DNA of 18,059 bases from Methanobacteriota archaeon. Lineage in GTDB: Archaea > Thermoplasmatota > Poseidoniia > Poseidoniales > Poseidoniaceae. Made by a program: the position numbers and the translations under genes. Positions within the stretch are counted from its first letter, which is position 1, and each line of letters begins with the position of its first letter. Where the stretch lies: positions 28,971 to 47,029 of the forward strand of contig NZLM01000021.1 of the NCBI GenBank assembly GCA_002694245.1, read 5' to 3'. Below, piece after piece: positions 1 through 8,700 of this stretch. The notes below the pieces were generated by a model. The model did no database searches and had not been told where the DNA came from. It saw nothing but the letters and a program-made list of their open reading frames with translations.

Positions 1-331
1 TCATTACCCCTAAGGCATCACTAACTAACATTTGTTCTTCTTCAACCGTTACACGTATGAGCGTGTCAAGTATATCCATTCTATCTCTATCAACCAAAGA
101 AAGGGCTTTGTCCAGATCGAAATTTGATTCGCTTTCAACAGGTTTTACATCAAGAGGCCATGGTTGGCCGAGATTGTCAGGAATATTCGTAGTATGATTC
201 TTGAGCTGAGTCAGTAATTGGTTTATCCACCTAGATATTACCAAACTAGACTCGATAACAGGCATATTTAGTTGATTGACTAAATTTACAAGCCTCTCTT
301 GTAAAATTACCATAGAATCTGTTCCAGACAC
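1..331 (-). CDS. Hypothetical protein, C-terminus cut by the window edge
   Basis: This minus-strand reading frame is open from a GTG at 331 to the left edge, giving about 110 residues without a stop. An in-frame TGA lies just upstream of the GTG, and an in-frame ATG at 313 is an alternative start. A GGGATGAT stretch sits a few bases before the GTG and may act as ribosome binding site. The gene starts 20 bases after the stop of the large membrane-anchored protein, so the two are probably co-transcribed. The visible sequence is soluble looking, rich in Leu, Val, Asn and Asp, with no signal peptide, membrane helix or cysteine. It includes the segment DLDKALSLVDRDRMDILDTL, which is probably helical. 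I do not recognise the family and propose no function. That the frame is real rests on its length, start context and position behind its neighbour. Confidence 0.6.
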   Translation of the reverse strand, partial: MSGTDSMVILQERLVNLVNQLNMPVIESSLVISRWINQLLTQLKNHTTNIPDNLGQPWPLDVKPVESESNFDLDKALSLVDRDRMDILDTLIRVTVEEEQMLVSDALGVM

Positions 332-351
332 GATTAATCATCCCTGTAATT

Positions 352-3300
352 TTACTTTAGATTCTGCATGTATTGATGGCCATAGTGATTCCATTGCTCC
401 ATAGTCCAACCTTCTGGAAGTCCAGTTGGTGGCAGTGGTGGCACTGGATGTGTTGGAGCAATAGGTTGTGTGCTTACTGGATTTTGTTGGACTACTTGTG
501 TATCATGGATTGCAGGCACTGCCTTTGTTTGCATTTCATTAACGACATCTGCAGTCTGATCACTTTCGTCGATGTCTTCGCCACGCTTGATGCGCCTCAT
601 TTGAACCATCGTCCAAACCGCATATGACATTGCAATAAGTGCAATTAGGTACATGATTACTGATAATTGAGATTCAGCTACTTGGTTAGCAAGAGCTGTT
701 CCGTCCCTATCAACCTCTTCTTTTATCATCAATGGAGCAATGGAAATTCTTTCTTTCTCGACTCCCGTGTCCAGTAGTAACAGTCTGTACTCAAAAGTTC
801 TGGAAATTTCATTACCAACCGTTGTCTCTAAGGTGACCTGAATAGATTTTCCATTTGACACCTCAACAGAAGTAGTATCTATGGTCTTCCAATTACTATC
901 ACCAACATACTCTTGAAGTACAAATGTTACATTTCCTGACGCACCATTATTCCGTGCATCAACAGTTAATGTCACTTCTTCACCTGGAGTCGGGGTTGGA
1001 TTAGACCAAGACCAAACTGTATCTGCTGCTCTTAGACTAATTTCCGGACCAGTCAATGCCAATGGCCACGATGCCAATGGATCGGAAATGGTATTTCCTT
1101 GGCTATCATAGGGGTTCCCTGATTCATCCGATCCTGTTACCCATACATCGATTGTGTATGATGGCAACAGCATTGTTGCTCCTCCATCTGTAAGATCTAT
1201 GTTACCAGTCCAGAAAAATTGATCTTGGAATGGAGTAGTGTCTGGGAGAGGAGTTGAACCTCGGCTTATTTCCGCTTCACCTGCTCGCACTAAGTAGTGA
1301 AGCACTGCGGGATCATCAATAGAAAATCCTTGATCGTCTCTTGTTTCGAGCATAACGAGCAAGTTGTTGGCTAGAGATATTGGAATTTCCTCACCAGGCT
1401 CAACACTTGCCAAACTAACTGCGTGGATAGTTGGCCTCTCACTGTCGACTGCTAGCCTCAACCTTGGCTTAAACTCAGATTCGTCTTGCGCTAGACCTGG
1501 AAGGTCAACAAGTTGAGCACGAAGATCTAAATGACCACTCCTTACTTCTGGAACAAGCATGTCGATACTAAAGTATCCGCCTTCTTTGCTAGTTGTTGAC
1601 CATGAGTTAGCATAATCTGACAACTCTATCGAGAATGCACCAGCTGGGGCTGGCGTTTCATCCTCAGAAAACAATACCTTACCGCTGAATCTCAGTGCTT
1701 GCCCTGCGCCGATAAGCGTCTCATCAAACTCAGGGTTGTAGTGGTTAGTACCATCTCTTAACTCGATTGCTAGTATGTGTCCAGGTTGAGTATCGAACCT
1801 CAAATCGTTGTCTAAACTCCACAAATCATTTCCTAGACCCGCTTTGTGAATATTGCATGGTAATACCTCTTCGATACCACATGGCTTATCCTCAATCCAT
1901 ACCTTTGGAATGAAGTGAGATTGTCCGTCTGTATCCCAAACTTCAGGGAAATTCCATGTAAGTTGGAACTTGATTGAAACAACCATCCGCGTGTAATTTT
2001 CGGGATCTAGTGTAACAGTTGAGTACAGATTTGAAACAGCTAACCCTGTGCCACCGCTTTCAAGGAAAATCTGTGGCTCGCCATCTTCAGTTTTTGATAT
2101 GTGAGCGTAAATCGAAGTCTCTTGGTCATCAAAATCTCCACCAAGAGCCAATTGAACATAATCAACATCCCACCAGCCATTTGTATCTGAAATAGTGAAG
2201 GTTGCTGTGTAAGCAATACCAGGGTGAAGAGGTTCCCTATCATCATGACCTGTTATTGTTGAATTATCAATATCCATAACTGGTTCGAACTCCTCGCGTA
2301 TTTGATACCATGAAAGAGAATTCTCCCAAATTGGCAGAACATCTCCAGGTCTGTCTCCACAGTATTGTGATGAGTGTATATCACATACAGGACCACCACC
2401 CATAGCGATTACATTTCCTTGTCCATCTTGTCCGGTCAAATAAAACGCAACCTTGTCTCTGTGTACCAACATTGAATCATCGATTAAACCATTGAATACA
2501 TTTAATCCTCCAGCACGAATTTCTGGAGTTGTTAGAGTCTTAGAACGATATTCGATTGGTTCAGGCAGACCATTGAAGTTTGAATCATCACACTTCTCAT
2601 GCTCCCCTGCTTCACAACCTACCCAATAATGCAAATCAACGGTTTGGGGAGGATCCACTGAGTCCTGTATTACAATTTCAATTGCTTGACCTCCCGGGGA
2701 AGGAGGACCTTTTTGCATTTCTGAACCCATTAGAGGAGAAGCAAATAGAACAAGAGGAGCGTTTCCATCGAATATTAGTTTGATCGTGTTGTATCCCGGA
2801 TTTACATAGTTTGAACCGTTTGGTAGGTTTACTGCCTCAACATACAACACCATACCGCCGGGAGTTGATTCAATAGGCGAGGTAAATGTCATATTGTACT
2901 GACCAAACGCTGGATTTGGCTCAACATGCAATACTGTTGGTTCGCCTATTGGGTCACCATCATAAGTTACGTTTTGCCCTAAAACACGGAGGTCAAACAC
3001 GCCAGACATCGGTGAGAATGCTGAATTTTCGAAATTTAACGCACCACTAATCGAGATATTGAAACCACCACGTACCCAATCTCCTGGATACAATTCTCTC
3101 CCTGTTTCTTCGTATACTCGCATTCCGTCTAATTGGATATCATTCTCAACATTCAATGACAGTGTGTCTGTTGTCCAAGCATTAATCTGAGGTCCCAAAT
3201 CATCACTCATTGATATGACAGCTTCCATTTTTCTCTCGTCATCCCAGCTCCAATTCACTCTCATCGGCATCTTAACCGAGACTATTCCATCGACATCTAA

Positions 3301-5700
3301 CGTCGAAGTGCAGTTTCCTACATCAAACTCGATTATTCCCCCTGCATCATCTACAACACTACAGGAGTCACCACGAACCCACTTGAATGCAGGATTACCA
3401 CCATGTGAGTTGTTTAGGCCGATTGTTGCTTCAGTAACCTTGTCGACTAAGTCACCATGAGCAAGTCTGACCACTAAGTTTCTGTAAACACCATCTGGTG
3501 TGACTAAACCTCCCTCTAGGCTAGCATCCAAAACCCTTGTTTTCAGTCTGTATTCTACATCCAAATCTGTAATTTTCACTCTTCCGGGGGTATTCGCTTT
3601 TACTGCAATTGGTATCTCGACATTGCCTACTCCGTTGTCAGGTATGTGGCTATTGAAAGCATCAACGAGCGTTGGTGATTCTGAAACTACACCACCAACA
3701 GGTGAATCATCTGATGCTACAACCGAGCTTTCGTTAAGGAACAATATCGATTTCCAATCCCAGGTTCCATCATCTCCAACATCCAATTGAGGGCTATCCG
3801 GGTATCCTTCCTCATACCAGAACACGAATGCATCAATCTTGGGCGTTATCACATCACTGCCTGTTGTTAGCGCCAATGAATAGAGCAACTCATTGCCCTC
3901 AGTAGAGAAAGAAACCTCAGCATTATTGTTCGCTGATTCCCAGGTTGTTCCATTGTCGTTTGAAACCATAACTGAAACAGAGGTACTACTAGGCTCATCA
4001 GATGTCCAAACCGCTCTTACTTTGCCTACATTTGTTCCAGTTTGGACAGATGTACTGGTCCAATCACCTGAGGTTTGGTATGAGGTTGCATATTCAAGAG
4101 AAATCCACCATGATACAGCAGAAGATCCTATCAGTTGCATCTTCCAAATTAATTGGTTACCTGGGTGTGCAAAATGAATTGTTTGATTTGTTTCAACAGG
4201 CTCCCAATGGGTTCCATTATCTGCACTTACCCAGTAGTCTACTCTGTCTCCTTGGCTTGGTGCTGACCAATGATTTTTTACATTGACTGCTAAAACATCA
4301 TGCTCAGTCTCTATCGTCTCGCCAATCCATGTTGTAGTCCCAGGAGCTGGAGTTGTTGAGTAAGTAATGCCCATTCCAAACTCTCTGTAGTAGAGGGTTT
4401 TTGATCCCCAAGTTGAATACCCAGTATCAACAGTTAACAGCCTCTGGCCATCATAGTATAGACCAAATCCCTTTGCTGTAATGTCTTTTGTCCCAGTTTG
4501 AGGAACTAGCGATGAGGATGACCCAGATATTGCCCAGACGCTCATTTGGTCAGTGTCTTGGTAATATGATCCTTTCATGCATCGCAGGTAAAAGAAGCCT
4601 GCATGGACAGACATACCGTGAACATTGCTTGTTGATTTCCCACATTCAGTTGCAGAAGATGAACTGGATGCAAAAGAGTACATTTCTTCTCCTCGAGTGA
4701 ATTGACCATTGTCACTGAATTCATATGGAACAATCCTTCTTTGTTGGCCGTGAACAATCCAAATTTTATCAGATTCTCGATCGTAAGAAATCCCATTATA
4801 TTCACCATATTGGGCAGATATGTCATATGAATTTACACATTTCCAAACCCAATCGTCTGAAATATCAATCGCTAAGATTCTGAGGTGTTGTGTTGGTGTT
4901 GATAATGAATATGAGTATTTGTAAGTCGAAAATATCCCGTAAAGCATCTCGTTACCCGCTACTGTCCAATCCTTGAATCCGTAGGATTTGTAGTAGGTAG
5001 AACCGGGGTCTTGTGGAAGGATACAATTTGATTCTCTTTGCAAATCAACAACGATGTCTCTTGTCACATTATTTGGGTGCATTCTATTTACGACTTGGTC
5101 GAAAGAGGTCCCGGAGAATGTAGACATAAACAGCCAGTCGTGATTTCTCAAAATAGCACCTTGCCCCTGTGCCATGAAATTAGTACTCGTGATACGCATT
5201 TGATTAGTAAACCGTGTCTCTGTTGAGTTAGATGTATGCGGTTGTCTTACGGCGAAACTGCCGTTGTCTAACCATGCATCTGAGGATGGATTAATTTCAT
5301 CAGAAATTGAGTGTGCAGACAAACGGTAATCACTATCATTGAACCCAAGTGTGAGTTCCTCGCTTCTGGAATCAACCCTGTTTGACTGTCCATCCATCCA
5401 TTCATCATAGCTATCTGTTGATACCTGCGACCAACCGGTAGATGATGCACCTGAGAGTGTCATCTCAACATCCAAGACTTCGGCACCCTTTGGGATTGAG
5501 ACTTTGGTGGTACGATCTGCCCCCCCTTGGTATAGTGCAACGTTTTCTATGCTGCCATCTGAAAATGTGTATATGTGCCTTGGTGGAGTGTTGGCTTGTG
5601 CATCTCCAACAAGAGTATCAGAAAGCGGACTGAATGGACACATCAGCAAAATTAGCAGCATCGTAACAAATGCTGCCCGGGATGAGAAACTCTGTGACAT
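352..5700 (-). CDS. Giant membrane-anchored surface protein (propeller, Asp-box, Ig-like and CARDB-like regions)
   Basis: This predicted extracellular protein of 1782 residues is held by one C-terminal helix. The ATG at 5700 is preceded by AGGTGG at good spacing. Residues 1-37 are a Sec signal peptide with a hydrophobic core (VTMLLILLM) ending near DAQA. About 215-440 is beta-propeller-like, with WVW and DKIWIV strands. About 455-630 holds two tandem beta modules, each with an Asp-box motif (SADNGTHW, SNDNGTTW). About 640-1545 is beta-rich and Ig-like, with close cysteine pairs and many N-x-S/T sequons. About 1550-1652 resembles CARDB (WSWSNPTPTPGEEVTLTV). A helix at about 1674-1699 is followed by an arginine-rich stop-transfer segment, a Pro/Gln linker and the tail GLPEGWTMEQWNHYGHQYM. 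No catalytic site was recognised, so adhesion, ligand binding or scaffolding are all possible. The gene lies downstream of another giant secreted protein gene on the same strand. Confidence 0.9.
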   Translation of the reverse strand: MSQSFSSRAAFVTMLLILLMCPFSPLSDTLVGDAQANTPPRHIYTFSDGSIENVALYQGGADRTTKVSIPKGAEVLDVEMTLSGASSTGWSQVSTDSYDEWMDGQSNRVDSRSEELTLGFNDSDYRLSAHSISDEINPSSDAWLDNGSFAVRQPHTSNSTETRFTNQMRITSTNFMAQGQGAILRNHDWLFMSTFSGTSFDQVVNRMHPNNVTRDIVVDLQRESNCILPQDPGSTYYKSYGFKDWTVAGNEMLYGIFSTYKYSYSLSTPTQHLRILAIDISDDWVWKCVNSYDISAQYGEYNGISYDRESDKIWIVHGQQRRIVPYEFSDNGQFTRGEEMYSFASSSSSATECGKSTSNVHGMSVHAGFFYLRCMKGSYYQDTDQMSVWAISGSSSSLVPQTGTKDITAKGFGLYYDGQRLLTVDTGYSTWGSKTLYYREFGMGITYSTTPAPGTTTWIGETIETEHDVLAVNVKNHWSAPSQGDRVDYWVSADNGTHWEPVETNQTIHFAHPGNQLIWKMQLIGSSAVSWWISLEYATSYQTSGDWTSTSVQTGTNVGKVRAVWTSDEPSSTSVSVMVSNDNGTTWESANNNAEVSFSTEGNELLYSLALTTGSDVITPKIDAFVFWYEEGYPDSPQLDVGDDGTWDWKSILFLNESSVVASDDSPVGGVVSESPTLVDAFNSHIPDNGVGNVEIPIAVKANTPGRVKITDLDVEYRLKTRVLDASLEGGLVTPDGVYRNLVVRLAHGDLVDKVTEATIGLNNSHGGNPAFKWVRGDSCSVVDDAGGIIEFDVGNCTSTLDVDGIVSVKMPMRVNWSWDDERKMEAVISMSDDLGPQINAWTTDTLSLNVENDIQLDGMRVYEETGRELYPGDWVRGGFNISISGALNFENSAFSPMSGVFDLRVLGQNVTYDGDPIGEPTVLHVEPNPAFGQYNMTFTSPIESTPGGMVLYVEAVNLPNGSNYVNPGYNTIKLIFDGNAPLVLFASPLMGSEMQKGPPSPGGQAIEIVIQDSVDPPQTVDLHYWVGCEAGEHEKCDDSNFNGLPEPIEYRSKTLTTPEIRAGGLNVFNGLIDDSMLVHRDKVAFYLTGQDGQGNVIAMGGGPVCDIHSSQYCGDRPGDVLPIWENSLSWYQIREEFEPVMDIDNSTITGHDDREPLHPGIAYTATFTISDTNGWWDVDYVQLALGGDFDDQETSIYAHISKTEDGEPQIFLESGGTGLAVSNLYSTVTLDPENYTRMVVSIKFQLTWNFPEVWDTDGQSHFIPKVWIEDKPCGIEEVLPCNIHKAGLGNDLWSLDNDLRFDTQPGHILAIELRDGTNHYNPEFDETLIGAGQALRFSGKVLFSEDETPAPAGAFSIELSDYANSWSTTSKEGGYFSIDMLVPEVRSGHLDLRAQLVDLPGLAQDESEFKPRLRLAVDSERPTIHAVSLASVEPGEEIPISLANNLLVMLETRDDQGFSIDDPAVLHYLVRAGEAEISRGSTPLPDTTPFQDQFFWTGNIDLTDGGATMLLPSYTIDVWVTGSDESGNPYDSQGNTISDPLASWPLALTGPEISLRAADTVWSWSNPTPTPGEEVTLTVDARNNGASGNVTFVLQEYVGDSNWKTIDTTSVEVSNGKSIQVTLETTVGNEISRTFEYRLLLLDTGVEKERISIAPLMIKEEVDRDGTALANQVAESQLSVIMYLIALIAMSYAVWTMVQMRRIKRGEDIDESDQTADVVNEMQTKAVPAIHDTQVVQQNPVSTQPIAPTHPVPPLPPTGLPEGWTMEQWNHYGHQYMQNLK
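3807..4340 (-). repeat. Tandem pair of Asp-box beta modules inside the anchored surface protein
   Basis: Two consecutive modules of about 88 residues share the same order of landmarks. Each begins with a Thr-rich segment and a strand ending in a Trp (VKNHW, VRAVW). An Asp-box-like turn follows, then a GNxLxW/Y strand pair (GNQLIW, GNELLY), then an aromatic terminal strand. The second turn fits the Asp-box consensus SxDxGxTW exactly (3940-3963). The first differs by one position (SADNGTHW, 4204-4227). Asp-boxes are structural turns of sialidase-type propellers and other carbohydrate-associated beta proteins, so they do not prove an enzymatic role. Confidence 0.6.
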
Positions 5701-5706
5701 GTCAAT

Positions 5707-5747
5707 CCACCTTTTGTATGCTAATGGTCATGATTCTAAAAATGACC
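5707..5747 (-). promoter_or_regulatory. Possible internal promoter, inverted repeat and ribosome binding site before the anchored surface protein
   Basis: Reading the minus strand, a TATA-like TTTTTAGA (5735-5742) lies inside an inverted repeat whose arms are GGTCAT (5726-5731 on the plus strand) and ATGACC (5742-5747), separated by 10 bases. AGGTGG (5707-5712) is a clear Shine-Dalgarno sequence 6 bases before the ATG at 5700. If the box works, transcription would start around 5713, leaving a very short leader. The ribosome site is well supported. The promoter and any operator role are guesses from sequence alone. Confidence 0.35.
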
Positions 5748-5768
5748 GCATTGAATCTAAAACAGAAA

Positions 5769-5784
5769 TCCCCCTTTAGGGGGA
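5769..5784 (-). terminator. Short GC-rich hairpin after the giant calcium-repeat protein gene
   Basis: TCCCCC and GGGGGA form a perfect 6-base-pair stem with a TTTA loop, starting 15 bases past the stop of the upstream gene. On the transcribed (minus) strand it is followed by ATTTCTGTTTTAG, which is only weakly T-rich. It could be a partial terminator, an RNA processing or stability element, or a chance structure. The next gene on the same strand is only about 70 bases further on. Confidence 0.35.
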
Positions 5785-5799
5785 ATTCTGATTGAATCA

Positions 5800-8700
5800 T
5801 CATGATGTGTTTCGGCTATCATAACGTATTGGAGAACTGTCCCCTCTTAGGCCATCTTCTTCGTCATCTTTTACCTCGAACCAGTCAACAAGCCAGTCTC
5901 CATCTGTGTCCCAATTCAAAGGGTCACTACCTTCGGCGATATGATCTCCATCAAGGTCAAGGTAATACCAGCCTAATTCGTGCTCGCCAAGGTCAACTGC
6001 TGGCGCACGGTTTGTGTTTCCTACATAGTACAAATCCCATTCATCGGTTTGGTCTCCGGAACACAGAACAATATCATCTCCAGGATCTAGAACCAAGAAG
6101 TCTGTATCTTGGTCGTCAATTAATAGAACATAGCTTTCATCATCAAGATTTTTCTTGTTCATGCCAAGGTAATTTGTCTCATCTTCTGTAACTTCACCTA
6201 AACCGAGTGTAAATGCTCTAAACTGCCACCATTCAGTAATCGGATTTCCATCCCAAGTTTCGCCTGAAAGACGCACAGAGTCCGGTGAATCCAAGTTTGG
6301 ATTTGCTATTGCATAAAATTCCATGAAATTAGTGTAAGCTGTATATTCACACGTTGCACCACTGCAATCCCAATTTCCGTCTTGGTCAGGATCCTCGTTA
6401 GCATCACTCGCATCGGTTGGATCGAATGTAGCCCAAGTCCAGCCTAGTGATGGTCTTGAGTATGTGCTAGATTCTTGCGACAGAGGTCTACATGATCCTG
6501 TATCGGATGTACATGCCCCACCTGTTGCTAAATCGATCCATTGAACCTCTACTTTTAGCCTAGATGAGAAATTATCATTACTTTCATTCCAGCCTTTTTC
6601 GTACTCGTACCAATCTGGCAGCATATCACCGTCAGTATCATTGTCCATTGGGTTTGAGCCATACTTGAATACCTCTCTACCGTCAGAAAGATTCCAGTCA
6701 CGATCGTGAGAAACTACAGAACCTGCCACAATGACAGTATTGTAAGTAATTGAGTCTTCATCAGAATCGTTTGTATCAGGCCTGGTACCGTTCAAGTATT
6801 CCATGTAGTTTGTGAATGGAAGATCACCTATTCCGTTTTGGATTACTACACCAGAGGGTGTGAAAACACGGTTATCCCATGTTCCCTGTTCGGCAGGGAT
6901 ATCAAATGATGTTCTACCATACCAACCATCGCTGTCTGGATCGTAATTGACATCAAACGGATTGACTGGGTTTGTCGACCAGTGGTTTTGAGTTGATGGG
7001 TCGGGCAAACCATATACTGCGTAACAGAATTCCCATCCATCATCTATTCCATCTTGGTCAGAATCAGTATTTGTTGGATCTGAAATTCCAAATAAGGTCC
7101 TGTTGAAATTTTCACTAAACTGTTCGTTAATCTTGTCTACTCTTGCAGTTGATAATGCATCCTTTCCTCTGAATGTGTTGAACATCTCTCTTCTTGCTTC
7201 AGATTCTGTGTAGCCTTCCTCAACATACGCATCTATTGTGTCATCTCCAAACCCAATTAATCCAGAACCAGTGCTAAGCCTTTCAGTGTATTTACCATAC
7301 ACTCTCGATTCGTATTCCCTCTTGTTCGTAAATTGTTCATCTAGGGAGATATTACCATCTCTATCACAATCAACAGAATCTTGGTCACTGTCCAAAAACT
7401 GGTCTGAATCGATTAAAGGATTCATTGACCAACGATTATTTTCCAAATCCCAAGTTGTAAACCAATATTCGAAACCATCAATCATTCCATCGTCATCTGT
7501 ATCAGCGATTGTAGGGTCTGTGATACCCATCAGAGTCGAAATGAAATTACTTGCAATACCTGTTGATTGCCATTCTTGGAATTGTTCAAGATGACGTTTC
7601 CCTCTCTGGCCTTTATCGAGAATTATTGTGTAGACCCTCTGTGCTTTTTGTGTTGGATCATTCAAGTCGCCATCAATGTGCATTACAGGAGCATCTAGCG
7701 GGTGATTCTCGCCGTTATCTGGATTGGTTGTTAGCAGCGAAAATTCTTGTGCGTCAGTCATAGCATCATTATCTGCGTCAAAGTTACCATCACCTGGAAC
7801 AAGAGGGTTTAGAGTCCATGTTTGAGCGCTGTCATTCCAAGCTGTAAACATCAACTCCAGTCCATCAAGGAATCCATCTCCATCTGTGTCAGGATTTGTT
7901 GGGTCCGTGGTAAAACCTGAGACATTGATTATATCTTGTTCTACAAATGATCCAAATGATTCTTCATTTGTTATCCCCGCCCATTGTTGTAGTGTATAAC
8001 CGCTACCGACTGTGGTTACATACCATTGTGGACTTGAACGGTTGCTGTTGGTTTCAGACAAGCTTGGGTCTATGCTATTGTACTCTTCCCAATTACTCAT
8101 TCCATCATCATCTGAGTCTTCCCACCTGTCAGTAGAATCAAGTGGATTTAATGACCACTCAGCATCTAACAAATGCCACCTTGCATACCATATCTCCCAG
8201 CCGTCAGGCATTCCATCAGAATCGGTATCCGAATCTGTTGGGTCTCCTGTAAGTGACCCATCGCCAAACACTTCCTCTGGCTCTGCCCAATCAGATATAT
8301 TTCTGAATAAATCTGTGGAGAAATTATTCGGAATCAATTCTCCATCAAAACTCATATTTCCGTCAAATAAGGTGTCTCTAATGTTGTACTCTAGCCAGTT
8401 TACAAATGCCTCATTATCTTCGATTATACCATTGTGATTGATGTCATATCCATCACCGTCTGGATTTTCAAAAGCATCACTTCCGTTTAGAGGGTTTATT
8501 CCAGTTCGGCTTACATCCCATGTGCATGCACCTCTTGCTTCCCAGCCGTCCGGTAGACCATCACCATCGGAATCAACATTGTTCGGATCTGCGTCAGCCC
8601 ACTGTGAAGCGGACTGCTCTGATTCAAAGTGGCTCTCGAACAAATCACCTACAATTCCTGCAAGTTTTACCTGTGTCCACTGGTATTCACACAGATTGGA

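Noticed and set aside
388..440. LPPTG in the tail of the anchored protein, resembling a sortase LPxTG signal
   Set aside because: It lies after the membrane helix, on the predicted cytoplasmic side. Sortase signals precede the helix, and archaea of this type are not known to use that pathway.
5800..5860. RGDS near the end of the calcium-repeat protein, like an integrin-binding motif
   Set aside because: A four-residue motif in an acidic, Asp-rich tail is expected by chance, and there is no animal-host context.
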